Source: Acidobacteriota bacterium
GTDB lineage: Bacteria; Acidobacteriota; Terriglobia; Bryobacterales; Bryobacteraceae
Length of the DNA stretch: 36,690 bases
Direction: 5' to 3'
Assembly (NCBI GenBank): GCA_025350695.1
Contig: JANXXI010000024.1
Location: 1-36,690, forward strand
Positions 24,632 through 32,804 of the stretch are shown piece by piece. The notes beneath the pieces are model-generated. The model was not told the DNA's origin. It saw nothing but the letters and a program-made list of their open reading frames with translations, and made no database searches. Position numbers and translations under genes: made by a program. How positions within the stretch are numbered: position 1 is the stretch's first letter; each line of letters opens with the position of its first letter.

Positions 24632-26164
24632 TCATACTGAATAAAAGCGAGGCGCCATTGTGCGGCAATCGCTGGCAACTTCAGGGCGAAAGCCCATCTG
24701 GCCGAACACGTCGCGCGATAGGTCTATTTCGGCGGCCACCTCCACCAACGTAAGGCCAGCAGGGGTTAAGCGAAACACCGCGCGCTCGGTCACATACATT
24801 ATTTGTTGCCCGTTCCTCAGCGCTGTGGCCGCGCTGAACGAGACCTGCTCCACGCGCCGCACAAACTTGCGCGAACTCCCCTCGCGCGCAATGCGCATCC
24901 GGCCCTCCGCGAACTCCGCCTCAAATCCGCCCGCTGTGAATGTCCCCAAAAATACAACCCGCTTCGCCGTATGCGCAATGTTCATGAATCCGCCAATCCC
25001 CGGCATGCGCCCACCGTAGCGGCTAACATTCACGTTGCCCTCGGCATCGCATTCCGCCATCGATAGAAAAGCAACGTCCAACCCGCCGCCGTCGTAAAAA
25101 TCAAACATCGAAGGCTGGTCAATGATCGCTTCCGGATGAAAGCTTGACCCAAAGCTAAGCCCACCAGCAGGTACGCCGCCAATCGGTCCCGCCTCCACCG
25201 TAAGCGTCACCGAATCCAGCAAGCCCTTCTCGCAGGCAAGTGGCGCCATGCCTTCCGCCATACCGATCCCCAGATTCACAACATCGCCCGCGCGCAGTTC
25301 TTCCAGGCACCGCGCCGCAATCCATCGTCGCGGTCCAAGGGGAAGGGGTTGCAGGTCCGCCATCGTCACCGCTCCCTGCCTCACATAGCTCGCGTTGAAC
25401 GCACCATCGTATGTCTGCCAATGATTCTCCGCCGCTGCCACCACCACCGCATCTACAAAAATGCCCGGAATTCGGATCGACTTCGGATCGCGGCTATGAT
25501 CCGGCACAATGCGCTCCACCTGTACGATCACAGGACCGCCATTGCGCCGCGCCGCCTGGGCAATCGCCAGCATCTCGCCAGTGATCGTCTCATGTTCCAT
25601 CGAAATATTGCCGCAAGAATCACTCGACGTACCGCGCAGCAATGCAGCGGAAATCTTTGGTGCTCGATACCACAGCATCTCCACGCCATCGATAGTCATC
25701 TGCGCCACCAAATCTTCCGACGTCAGATCTCCAATTTTCCCGCCGCCATTCTTCGGATCGACAAATGTTCCCGGCCCAACCCGGCTAAGCATTCCGGGAT
25801 TTCCTGAAGCCGCCTCCCGAAATAGTTTCGAGACCACGCCCTGAGGAAAGTTGTAGGCTTCAATCTTGCCTTCAATCGCCAGCTTGGCCAAACTTGGAAC
25901 CAGATTCCAATGGCCGCCGATGACTCGCTTCAACAATCCTTCGTGCCCAAGATGGTTTAGCCCGCGCAGCTTCCCGTCACCCTGTCCAGCCGCGAAGACT
26001 AAGGTCAATCCGCGCGGCTCGTTCGTAGTAAGAAAACGTTGTTCAAGAGCAGCAGCAAGTTCTTCCGCTTGACCGCACCCAACGAATCCACCCGTACCAA
26101 GGACGGCCCCATTTGGAATCAACCGGATTGCTTGGGATGCGGAGAGAAATTGAGGACGAGACAT
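24632..26164 (-). CDS. Family I CoA-transferase (propionate/acetate CoA-transferase type)
   Basis: A single 510-residue chain combining the alpha and beta halves of family I CoA-transferases. The N-terminal half has the CoA-binding glycine motif (VLGTGGFVGCG); the second half has NLGIGMAEGMAP and the catalytic-glutamate motif TVEAGPIGGVPAGG with Glu324, the same number as the catalytic Glu324 in the well-studied propionate CoA-transferase from memory. Architecture matches YdiF/Pct: swaps CoA between a short-chain acyl-CoA and a free acid. It stands alone and is convergent with the preceding gene (86-bp gap), so its substrate is open; acetate, propionate or acetoacetate are family options. Confidence 0.92.
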   Translation of the reverse strand: MSRPQFLSASQAIRLIPNGAVLGTGGFVGCGQAEELAAALEQRFLTTNEPRGLTLVFAAGQGDGKLRGLNHLGHEGLLKRVIGGHWNLVPSLAKLAIEGKIEAYNFPQGVVSKLFREAASGNPGMLSRVGPGTFVDPKNGGGKIGDLTSEDLVAQMTIDGVEMLWYRAPKISAALLRGTSSDSCGNISMEHETITGEMLAIAQAARRNGGPVIVQVERIVPDHSRDPKSIRIPGIFVDAVVVAAAENHWQTYDGAFNASYVRQGAVTMADLQPLPLGPRRWIAARCLEELRAGDVVNLGIGMAEGMAPLACEKGLLDSVTLTVEAGPIGGVPAGGLSFGSSFHPEAIIDQPSMFDFYDGGGLDVAFLSMAECDAEGNVNVSRYGGRMPGIGGFMNIAHTAKRVVFLGTFTAGGFEAEFAEGRMRIAREGSSRKFVRRVEQVSFSAATALRNGQQIMYVTERAVFRLTPAGLTLVEVAAEIDLSRDVFGQMGFRPEVASDCRTMAPRFYSV

Positions 26165-26234
26165 TTGGAGTCAACATTCATTCTATGTCGTCGACAACCT
26201 CCATTCTAAATTCCTCTGGAACCCAGGTTTGAGT

Positions 26235-26275
26235 CCTCCGTAAAACCCAGTCCTGGTCCCTCCGTAAAACCCAGT
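26235..26275 (+). repeat. Short tandem direct repeat of 17 bp
   Basis: CCTCCGTAAAACCCAGT occurs at 26235-26251 and again at 26259-26275, separated by 7 bp. It lies directly upstream of the palindromic cluster at 26281, in the gap between the CoA-transferase and DMT permease genes. Confidence 0.75.
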
Positions 26276-26280
26276 TCGAA

Positions 26281-26343
26281 GTGGGGCGGACCCCCTGGTC
26301 CGCGGCGGGCCCCTCGGCCAGCCCGCGCTCGCCTAAGGCGAGC
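26281..26343 (+). repeat. Cluster of three tandem hairpins (REP/BIME-like)
   Basis: Three inverted repeats lie side by side: GCGGACC 26286-26292 with GGTCCGC 26297-26303; GCGGGC 26305-26310 with GCCCGC 26321-26326; GCTCGCC 26327-26333 with GGCGAGC 26337-26343. The cluster begins GTGGGGCGGACCCC, shared with the element at 12047. It ends 10 bp from the stop of the DMT permease gene, so it may also act as a 3' mRNA structure. Confidence 0.7.
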
Positions 26344-26353
26344 CAGTCCGCCG

Positions 26354-27202
26354 CTAGCCGCTAGCCCGCTTCATCAACCAAGCCCCCACCAAGCAAACCG
26401 CTCCACCCACAAGCGACAGCGGCGCCACCTGCTCCCCACGCACCGCAACACCCAGCACTAACGCAACAACCGGAATCAAAAAAGTAGTCGACGAAGCCCG
26501 TGCCGCACCGAAGCGCCCCGCCGCCGAGGCCATCACTACGTTCGCAATAGCCGTGCCGAAAACGCCCAACGCAAGCAACGATAGTAACGGCGCGGCCGTC
26601 CAATGCGCGGCCTCCAAATCAGGAAATCCCAGCGGAGCAGTTAGCACGAGGCCCACCGCTTGCGCCCGCCAGATAACCGGCACGGCCCCATACTTCTGTT
26701 GCAAGGATCGAGCCAAGTTCAACGCAATGCCGTAGGAGACCAGCGCCGCCAAAATCATCGCAATCCCAATTGCGGAGCTTCGCCCTTCGCTCATCGCCGG
26801 CAGCGCCATCAACACGGCTCCGCCAATGCCTACCGCAAGACCAACTGCCACGCCGTGGGAAGGCGCGCATCGTGCTATGAGCGAGGCCACGAGTGTTGCA
26901 AATAGCGGATTGGCCCCATTCAACATGCCAGTCAGAGCGGAAGACACGCGTTGCTCGGCAAACGGAAACATGCTCAGGGGGAATGCGAACCAAAGAATGC
27001 CGAGCCACACCACAGCCGCCCAGTCGGAACGCTCGACCGGTTTTCGCGCCGCGGGAAAGAATGCCAGAGTGGCGAACCCGATGCAGATGCGAACGAACGT
27101 AACCCCATTTGGGCCGATGGATCGCAGGGCTTCGGCAATAAACAAAAAGGAGGCGCCCCAAATGAGGCCGGGGATGATGAGAAGATACCAACCTGAAGTC
27201 AA
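26354..27202 (-). CDS. DMT-superfamily (EamA) permease
   Basis: The 282-residue protein is almost wholly hydrophobic with about ten predicted transmembrane helices in two EamA repeats. The first begins with LLIIPGLIWGASFLFIAEAL, a classical start of this family (P-x-x-W-G-x-x-F); the second repeat starts near IGIAMILAALVSYGIALNLA. A short basic C-terminus (MKRASG) suggests the cytoplasmic side. Family members export amino acids or metabolites, or take up small solutes; the substrate cannot be named. It is flanked by palindromic elements on both sides, at its 3' end (26281-26343) and 5' end (27231-27267). Confidence 0.93.
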   Translation of the reverse strand: MTSGWYLLIIPGLIWGASFLFIAEALRSIGPNGVTFVRICIGFATLAFFPAARKPVERSDWAAVVWLGILWFAFPLSMFPFAEQRVSSALTGMLNGANPLFATLVASLIARCAPSHGVAVGLAVGIGGAVLMALPAMSEGRSSAIGIAMILAALVSYGIALNLARSLQQKYGAVPVIWRAQAVGLVLTAPLGFPDLEAAHWTAAPLLSLLALGVFGTAIANVVMASAAGRFGAARASSTTFLIPVVALVLGVAVRGEQVAPLSLVGGAVCLVGAWLMKRASG

Positions 27203-27230
27203 CAGTCCATCTTCGCATCAATACAGTTGG

Positions 27231-27267
27231 GCCGACGCTCCGTCGGCGGGCGACCCCAAGGTCGCCC
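27231..27267 (+). repeat. Tandem double hairpin (REP/BIME-like)
   Basis: Two perfect inverted repeats abut: GCCGACG 27231-27237 with CGTCGGC 27241-27247 (3-nt loop), and GGGCGACC 27248-27255 with GGTCGCCC 27260-27267 (4-nt loop). TGGGC at 27228-27232 and GCCCA at 27269-27273 could pair around both. It lies between the divergently read ends of the DMT permease start and the aldolase stop. The rest of the 203-bp gap (27274-27405) shows nothing recognisable. Confidence 0.75.
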
Positions 27268-27405
27268 TGCCCAGGTGTCGGTAATCACCACGGAATTCGG
27301 AGTCTCTAGTCTGCCGAAATAACTAGCGACCGTGGCAGGGCAAGGGAAAAGCCACCATCTCCGAAGAGCGCTCCCAAGCCCGATTCCATATGCCGGTCGC
27401 CGCCC

Positions 27406-28296
27406 CTATTTTGCTTTAGGAGCCTTCTTCGCTCCCGGCGCCGGGCCATCTTCCTCACCTGGAGGCGGTGCATTCGGATTCAACCCACGGGCTGCCGGCG
27501 GTACCCAACCATCCTTCGAAGGACCGTTCTGGAAGAAGAACGAGTCACTGCTTAGCGGGTGCCCCTTGTGATACGTCGCGTTGGCTTGACCGAAGATTTT
27601 GCCCGCGCGCACCGTCTCGTCGTGAATCTTTTTCACCATCGCCTGATAGCGGTCGTCCGTCTGCGCGAAGCCGGAAAATACACTCAGGTCATTGTTTCCG
27701 ATAATGACCACGTCCACACCGGCCGTCGAGGCAATGTCATAAACATTAGCCACACCTGTCGGCGATTCAATCATCACCACCACCAGCATGTTGTCGTTGA
27801 AAGTCTTGGCGTAATCAATGCCATTGATTCCCCAAATGGTTCGCGCCTGACCAGCTCCTGAACTGCGCCTGGCTACTGGCGGAAATCGCGACCACTTCGC
27901 CCCTTCACGCGCCCGTTCCACATCATCAACCGTTGGAATGATTACACCCAACGCGCCAATGTCAGTTGCATGCTGGATGTGCCATTCCTGTGCATCAGGC
28001 AAACGCACCATCGGAATCGCCCCAGCCCGCGGGCACGCCGCAATCATCGCTTCCACATCCTTGAATTCAAGAGTGCTGTGTTGCATCTCAAACCATGCGT
28101 AATCGTAGTGCTTGGCGGCCTCGCAGTATCCGGCAATGTCAAATTTGCTTTGTGTGAAGCTGAAAACTTGCTTGCCTTCCAATAGCTTCTGCTTAGCCGT
28201 GTTATACAGCGGCGCCTTGCTCTGCGCCAGCGATATCGTCGGAATACTTACTAGCATAGCGGACAACATCAATCTGACAGCGAATGAAAACCTCAT
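27406..28296 (-). CDS. Secreted HpcH/HpaI-family aldolase-like protein
   Basis: The ATG at 28296 is preceded by AGGAAGG at 8-nt spacing and starts a 296-residue protein with a signal peptide (MRFSFAVRLMLSAM...SLAQ). The mature domain aligns with HpcH/HpaI class II aldolases: His73 in MQHSTLEF (family base near EH), Arg98 in MVRLPD, Glu177 in MIESPTGV and Asp203 in GNNDLS as metal ligands, and an ARRSSG motif where R-G/S is expected. A residue usually Gln before the metal Glu is Met here (VVVMIES). The C-terminus is Pro/Lys-rich and unlike the family. Known members cleave or form 2-oxo-acid aldol products in the cytoplasm, so export is unusual. No catabolic partners are adjacent. Confidence 0.85.
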   Translation of the reverse strand: MRFSFAVRLMLSAMLVSIPTISLAQSKAPLYNTAKQKLLEGKQVFSFTQSKFDIAGYCEAAKHYDYAWFEMQHSTLEFKDVEAMIAACPRAGAIPMVRLPDAQEWHIQHATDIGALGVIIPTVDDVERAREGAKWSRFPPVARRSSGAGQARTIWGINGIDYAKTFNDNMLVVVMIESPTGVANVYDIASTAGVDVVIIGNNDLSVFSGFAQTDDRYQAMVKKIHDETVRAGKIFGQANATYHKGHPLSSDSFFFQNGPSKDGWVPPAARGLNPNAPPPGEEDGPAPGAKKAPKAK

Positions 28297-28382
28297 CGTT
28301 CTACCTTCCTTTATTTCCCAATTTGGCGGATACTCCACGCCATCCGGTCGAAACTAATATATAACGCTTGGCGTCACTCTTG

Positions 28383-29159
28383 TTAGAGTCGGCCATTCAG
28401 CCTCGCAATTCGGCACTGCATCTGAGCATCCGCTACGCCCCGTTCCTCGCCGCTCAAATGAAGGGAAAGCAGTCCGCAGAAAAGCATCCAAAGGGTGTCC
28501 ACCACGGGAAAGTACGCGCGAGCTCGCGATGCCATGCTTTGGTCCCATTGTTCGTAACCAGCGAGTATCGGATCTGCTGAATCGATGTTGAAGCTCAGAC
28601 ACCAGGTCGCCAAATCAAAGGCGGGGTCGCTCGGTCCGGCGAACTCGAAGTCGATGAGACGCACTTCCCCGTTGGGCTGAAGAATCCAATTCTTCGCGAC
28701 GCAGTCATTGTGACAAAGGCAAAGCTGGCCTTCTTTTTCTAGTTGCCCTGAGACTCGAGCGTGGTGCAGGCACGATTCCTCAAAGGCCTGCGGTACAGGA
28801 TTCAGCCCCAAGTAGCGGCGAATCATGCGAGCGGCTGAAAACGGAGTGCCAATGGCCGGTTGGCGATGCAAGACCGAAAGCACCCTTAAAGTGCGCGCCA
28901 GCGTGGATTGGTCTATCGAAGATGGATCAAGCGGTGATCCTGGAATTGCCCGAAAGATCGAGCGATCGCAGGCGGCATCCAAATGCAATAGATCCGGACC
29001 GATTCCCAGATGTTTGATTTGATTCAGTACGGATGCTTCTCGGCTACGGTCGATACCTAAGACCTTGGCAATGTGTCTGCCTTGCCGCGTTATGGTCGGC
29101 ATTCCGTCAACGTCGGTTAGATGAACGATGTTGGTGAAGCCTGGAAGTAACGTTGTCAA
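28383..29159 (-). CDS. Choline/ethanolamine-kinase-like (APH-fold) phosphotransferase in the cobalamin operon
   Basis: The 258-residue protein has the APH/choline-kinase signatures: LLPGFTNIVHLTD (nucleotide-loop region), a conserved ATP-binding Lys (K32) with Glu41, the catalytic loop HNDCVAKNW (His150, Asp152, Asn157) and the metal motif IDFEFAG (Asp170, Glu172), followed by DPAFDLATW. It should phosphorylate a hydroxyl group of a small alcohol, amine or nucleoside. Its start overlaps the cobT stop by 4 bp, making it the last gene of the cobalamin operon, where a kinase is needed to make threonine phosphate (before CobD) or aminopropanol phosphate, since no PduX- or BluE-like gene is seen in this window. 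That link is inference. Confidence 0.88.
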   Translation of the reverse strand: MTTLLPGFTNIVHLTDVDGMPTITRQGRHIAKVLGIDRSREASVLNQIKHLGIGPDLLHLDAACDRSIFRAIPGSPLDPSSIDQSTLARTLRVLSVLHRQPAIGTPFSAARMIRRYLGLNPVPQAFEESCLHHARVSGQLEKEGQLCLCHNDCVAKNWILQPNGEVRLIDFEFAGPSDPAFDLATWCLSFNIDSADPILAGYEQWDQSMASRARAYFPVVDTLWMLFCGLLSLHLSGEERGVADAQMQCRIARLNGRL

Positions 29160-30175
29160 AGTGCGCTCTCTTTAGATTCTGCCACGGCTGCTTGTTCGAA
29201 GGTCGCCATGTTTGTGTACAGTCCATGGGCCTGCGCGATCAGATTGATGGCCAGGGCGGCGCCCGACCCTTCTCCCAGGCGCATACCCAAATCAAGAATG
29301 GGCTCGGCACCAAGGATTTCCAAAACCCGGCGATGGGCGCGTTCCGCCGAACAGTGCGAATAAAATAAGTAGTTCACCACATCGGGTGACAACGCCCTTG
29401 CCGCCAGCACCGCGGCCGATGTAATGAAGCCGTCTACAACAATAGGGCGCCGTAGGGCCGCGCTTTCCAAAACGAAGCCTGCCATGGTGGCAATCTCAAA
29501 ACCACCAACCGCCGCGAGCGTATCCAAGGGATCGGCGAACGCAGCTTTGTGACGCGTAAGAGCCGCTTCAACAGCGGCCCTCTTGCGCAGCAGTCCTTCG
29601 GCGGAAACACCGGCGCCGTGACCAACGGTGTCAGCCGGAGTGAGCCCTGTAAAGGCCGATATAAGCGCGCTTGCCGACGCTGTGTTGCCGATACCCATTT
29701 CGCCCACGCCCGCGATGTCAGCCTGGCACTCCCCCGCCAGCGCAGCGCCGTGATCCAGAGCTTGCTGAGCTTGGGCGCGTGTCATGGCAGGTTCCTGGAC
29801 GAAGTTGCGCGTACCCTGCGCGATCTTGCGGTTAACAGCGCCAGCGATCGGCGGTCCAAGCACTCCGCAATCGACCACCGTAAGTTCAAGGCCCGTCGAT
29901 TTGCCAAGCACTGAAATCGCCGCGCCGCCGCGCAGGAAGTTACGGACCATTTGAGCCGTAACTTCAGATGGCCATGCGCTGGTCCCTTCCACCGTGGAGC
30001 CGTGGTCGCCGCAGAAAATGTACATCGCCTTGCGGTCTAGCTTGGGTTCCGGGGTCCCCTGCATTTCCGCCAGATCGGCGACTAGTGTTTCGAGACGACC
30101 GAGCGAGCCGGGAGGTTTGGTCAGCGAATTCCATCGCTCCTCCACGATACGGCGGACGTCAGTCCGGGTATGCAT
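29156..30175 (-). CDS. cobT: Nicotinate-nucleotide:dimethylbenzimidazole phosphoribosyltransferase
   Basis: The 339-residue protein has CobT landmarks: the N-terminal KPPGSLGRLE, FCGDHGSTVEG, VGEMGIGNTASASAL, VDGFITSAA and the catalytic-glutamate motif RLGEGSGAALA (Glu302). It joins the lower-ligand base (5,6-dimethylbenzimidazole or other) with nicotinate mononucleotide to give alpha-ribazole phosphate. It overlaps cobC by 17 bp and the terminal kinase by 4 bp. Length is typical. No bluB or bza gene is in the window, so the source of the base is unknown. Confidence 0.97.
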   Translation of the reverse strand: MHTRTDVRRIVEERWNSLTKPPGSLGRLETLVADLAEMQGTPEPKLDRKAMYIFCGDHGSTVEGTSAWPSEVTAQMVRNFLRGGAAISVLGKSTGLELTVVDCGVLGPPIAGAVNRKIAQGTRNFVQEPAMTRAQAQQALDHGAALAGECQADIAGVGEMGIGNTASASALISAFTGLTPADTVGHGAGVSAEGLLRKRAAVEAALTRHKAAFADPLDTLAAVGGFEIATMAGFVLESAALRRPIVVDGFITSAAVLAARALSPDVVNYLFYSHCSAERAHRRVLEILGAEPILDLGMRLGEGSGAALAINLIAQAHGLYTNMATFEQAAVAESKESAL

Positions 30176-30659
30176 AAGTCTTCACCTCCAGATAGTCTTG
30201 TTGGTAGGCGATTGCCGGAGAGCCGGTCAGCAGTTGCCAAAGTATGGCGTTAATTCCCGCATGTGCCACGATGGCGGCAGGATGCGCCGATTGCCGAACG
30301 ACGGCCAATGCAGTTCTGGCTCGCCGAAGAACTACCTCGTGATTCTCGCCGCCAGGCGATGTCACGCCGAACCAATCTTCCACTTTTCTGGCCGCAATCT
30401 TTGGATCCCGCTGCTCAACCTCAGCCCACGTCAACCCGTCCCATTCGCCCAATGAGATCTCCGCGAGTTCTTCGAGAGCAGTAGCCTGAATCGAAGGAAA
30501 CATCGAGGACGCGGTGTCGCTTGCTCTTCGTAGCGGGCTCGTAAACACGGAGCTCACCGCCAGGGCTGATGGGGGCGGAATGGATCGCAGCGGTGGATCG
30601 AGACGACCCAGCAGAACGCCTGAAACTGTAGGCTCGGCATGCCGGATCAAGTAAATCAT
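30159..30659 (-). CDS. cobC: Alpha-ribazole phosphatase (histidine phosphatase superfamily)
   Basis: I set the ATG at 30659, overlapping the cobS stop by 4 bp (ATGA); an ATG two codons earlier (30665) is possible. The frame is open much farther upstream, but that part is antisense-frame noise inside cobS. The 166-residue protein has the phosphohistidine motif YLIRHAEP (His7), FTSPLRRA, EISLGEWDGLTW and the second catalytic His in IVAHAGINA. In this operon it should dephosphorylate alpha-ribazole phosphate or cobalamin 5'-phosphate. Shorter than many CobC proteins by some tens of residues but with all key motifs. Confidence 0.9.
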   Translation of the reverse strand: MIYLIRHAEPTVSGVLLGRLDPPLRSIPPPSALAVSSVFTSPLRRASDTASSMFPSIQATALEELAEISLGEWDGLTWAEVEQRDPKIAARKVEDWFGVTSPGGENHEVVLRRARTALAVVRQSAHPAAIVAHAGINAILWQLLTGSPAIAYQQDYLEVKTYAYPD

Positions 30660-31339
30660 GCCCATGAAAAAACCACCAGGGTCACCGCCTCGGAAAGTTG
30701 ACTCGCAAAGCCGAGGCAATCCCCTGTAACCCCTCCCAGTCTGGTCAAGAACCAGCGTCGAACGCCAGCCAGTATTGCCAATTGCAGCGGGATCAAAATC
30801 AGTGCTGCGCGCCAGCCCCCGGCGAAACATAGAGCGATCATTTGGAACGCGACTAGCCATGCCGCTGCCGTCGGAAGACTGTCCCGAAAACTGCGGCCGA
30901 GACCTGAGCCCGCCGCCGGCGTCCACGCTGCCAGAAGCACCATGATGCCGCGAGAGATGCCAAGTGCGGCTGGAACCCGAAGCCAAGCTTCGCCGGTAAG
31001 TCGATCGAGAGCTTGCCAGCGAATGAGAATAGAAAAGACGATGGCAACAGCGCCATGCGCGCCGATCCGGCTGTCGTGAAGAATCTCCATCATCCTTTCG
31101 CGGCTGCGATAGACGCGAACAGCATCGCACACATCGGCAAGTCCGTCCTCGTGCAGTCCGCCTGTAAGCACGGTGACAAGCAGCAATGCAAGTACGGCCC
31201 CTTGCGGCAGATGCAGCGCCGCAGCGGCGGCGAGTCCAAGCAGGCAACCAACGAACGGGAACCACACGGCAGATGCGCCCGGCTGGCCGTTCGATGCGCG
31301 CACCGGAAGAATGGTCAGAAATTGAAGGGCGGCTGTCAT
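30656..31339 (-). CDS. cobS: Adenosylcobinamide-GDP ribazoletransferase (cobalamin synthase)
   Basis: The 227-residue membrane protein begins ALQFLTILPV, the usual CobS start, and has the metal/substrate motif HEDGLADVCDAV, then ILHDSRIGAHGA, and several hydrophobic helices. It joins adenosylcobinamide-GDP with alpha-ribazole (phosphate) at the inner membrane, the last assembly step. It starts 2 bp after the cobU stop and overlaps cobC by 4 bp. Homologues are about 245-260 residues, so this is on the short side. Confidence 0.94.
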   Translation of the reverse strand: MTAALQFLTILPVRASNGQPGASAVWFPFVGCLLGLAAAAALHLPQGAVLALLLVTVLTGGLHEDGLADVCDAVRVYRSRERMMEILHDSRIGAHGAVAIVFSILIRWQALDRLTGEAWLRVPAALGISRGIMVLLAAWTPAAGSGLGRSFRDSLPTAAAWLVAFQMIALCFAGGWRAALILIPLQLAILAGVRRWFLTRLGGVTGDCLGFASQLSEAVTLVVFSWA

Positions 31340-31341
31340 GT

Positions 31342-31845
31342 CTACTTTAGTTTCGTGGGGATGCCGAAGGTCAGGAAATAGACCTCTTGTGCAGCCTTAG
31401 CCATTTCCTGATTCAGGCGTCCGGCCAGATCGCGGAAGCGCCTCGCCATCGGGTTGTCTGGCACTACGCCGCAACCGACTTCGTTGGTGACGAAGATGCA
31501 AAGTGCCTTGCTGGCGGCGGCTACGCGCACCAGCTCCGCTCCTTTTGCGTCGATGTCCGGTTCCTCCTGCATCATAAAATTGCTGACCCAAAGCGTAAGG
31601 CAGTCGATCAGCAGCACGTCGCAATCACTTCGGGAGATAACTCCGGCTACGTCGAGCGGCTCTTCGACAGTTGTGAAGGCATGATCCCGCTCCGCCTGAT
31701 GGCGGGCGATTCGCTCGGCCATCTCTTGGTCGAGGGCTTGAGCTGTGGCGACGAACGCTCGTCGTGTTCCACGCTCCCTGGCCAACTCCAACGCAAATGA
31801 ACTCTTGCCGCTTCGGCTTCCTCCTCCCACTAAAATCAAGGGCAT
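31342..31845 (-). CDS. cobU: Adenosylcobinamide kinase / GTP:adenosylcobinamide-phosphate guanylyltransferase
   Basis: The ATG at 31845 shares one base with the btuC stop (TAATG). The 167-residue protein begins LILVGGGSRSGKS (P-loop, Lys14), with FVATAQALDQEM, the ARHQAERDH motif containing the likely guanylylated His (His49), LLIDCLTLWVSN and a C-terminal VGCGVVPDN...LGxxN-type run (LAGRLNQEMA). It phosphorylates adenosylcobinamide and then forms the GDP derivative used by CobS. An open frame extends upstream inside btuC but is noise. Confidence 0.97.
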   Translation of the reverse strand: MPLILVGGGSRSGKSSFALELARERGTRRAFVATAQALDQEMAERIARHQAERDHAFTTVEEPLDVAGVISRSDCDVLLIDCLTLWVSNFMMQEEPDIDAKGAELVRVAAASKALCIFVTNEVGCGVVPDNPMARRFRDLAGRLNQEMAKAAQEVYFLTFGIPTKLK

Positions 31846-32804
31846 TAGACCGCCCCCTTTTGTTCGCGAGAGAGAATCCACACGAGGCCGGGGCCGCCGA
31901 TGATGGCCGTGATCACACCGGCGGGGATATCGGAAGGTGACATGACGGTGCGGCCCAGCGCATCGCAGACGGCCAAAAACGCCGCGCCGAACAGCGTGGC
32001 CGATGGGATCAGAGTCCGATGATCCGGACCGCCGGCCTCGCGTACAAAATGAGGGACGAGCAATCCGATGAACCCAATGGGACCGGTGAAAGACACGGTC
32101 AGCGCGGCAAGCCATGAACCGGCCAGGTAGCCGAGGACGGAGAATTTCTTGACCGGTAACCCGCGCGCTTCAGCCCAGGTATCGCCGAACGAAAGCAGAT
32201 TCCAGGCCGGCGCATACCAGGCAAGCAGCACCCAAACGGGAACGACGGCAACCGTAAACCAAGCGAGGGTCGTAAAGCTCAAAGCATCGATTCCACCAAT
32301 GAGCCAGGAGGTTATGGAGAACGATTGGGAGAAGCCCGCATAACTGTGCAAGACAGTGATGAGCGCTCCGCAAACGCTAGTAACGCTGACGCCGGCGAGG
32401 ATTAGAGCGTGGGCCGAAAATGGCGCACCGCGTCCGGCAAGTCTTAGCACAAGTAGCAGCACCGCAAGGCCACCGGCTAGCGCGCACAGCGAGATGGCGG
32501 GGATACGAAAGCAGATTGCGAGTACTGCGCCAAGAGCCGCGCCGCTCGAAACGCCAAGCGTGTACGGTGTAGCCAGGGAGTTGCGTAATAGGGCCTGGAA
32601 TACTGTTCCGGCGGCAGCCAAGCTTCCACCGGCGAGTAGCGCGAGAATGGTCCGCGACACTCGGAGTTCAAGAAAAATATTCCACTCCGCGGGGTCACAG
32701 TGCAAGAGCGCTTGCGTGTTGAGCGGCTCCGGACCAAGCCACGGCGAAAGCAGCAGCGCCAGCAAGGCGCAGACGATTGCCAACCCGATGGTTCGAAGGT
32801 TCAT
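31845..32804 (-). CDS. btuC: Vitamin B12 / corrinoid ABC transporter permease (FecCD family)
   Basis: The 319-residue protein is a FecCD-type permease with about nine to ten hydrophobic helices. Family landmarks are ELRVSRTILALLAGGSLAAA (near 47-66), NSLATPYTLGVSSGAALGA and, near the end, GPIGFIGLLVPHFVR with DALGRTVMSPSDIPAGVITA. BtuC and Fe-siderophore permeases look alike; the surrounding cobalamin genes make corrinoid the likely substrate. It overlaps btuD by 4 bp and cobU by one base. Functions as a homodimer with BtuD and BtuF. Confidence 0.92.
   Translation of the reverse strand: MNLRTIGLAIVCALLALLLSPWLGPEPLNTQALLHCDPAEWNIFLELRVSRTILALLAGGSLAAAGTVFQALLRNSLATPYTLGVSSGAALGAVLAICFRIPAISLCALAGGLAVLLLVLRLAGRGAPFSAHALILAGVSVTSVCGALITVLHSYAGFSQSFSITSWLIGGIDALSFTTLAWFTVAVVPVWVLLAWYAPAWNLLSFGDTWAEARGLPVKKFSVLGYLAGSWLAALTVSFTGPIGFIGLLVPHFVREAGGPDHRTLIPSATLFGAAFLAVCDALGRTVMSPSDIPAGVITAIIGGPGLVWILSREQKGAV

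Noticed and set aside
30660-31265. N-terminal extension of the cobC frame to 31265
   Set aside because: The extra 200 residues are Arg-rich noise within cobS; the histidine-phosphatase start MIYLIRHAEP is at 30659.
31846-32115. N-terminal extension of the cobU frame to 32115
   Set aside because: The extension lies inside btuC and is His/Arg-rich; the P-loop start MPLILVGGGSRSGKS fits the usual CobU N-terminus.
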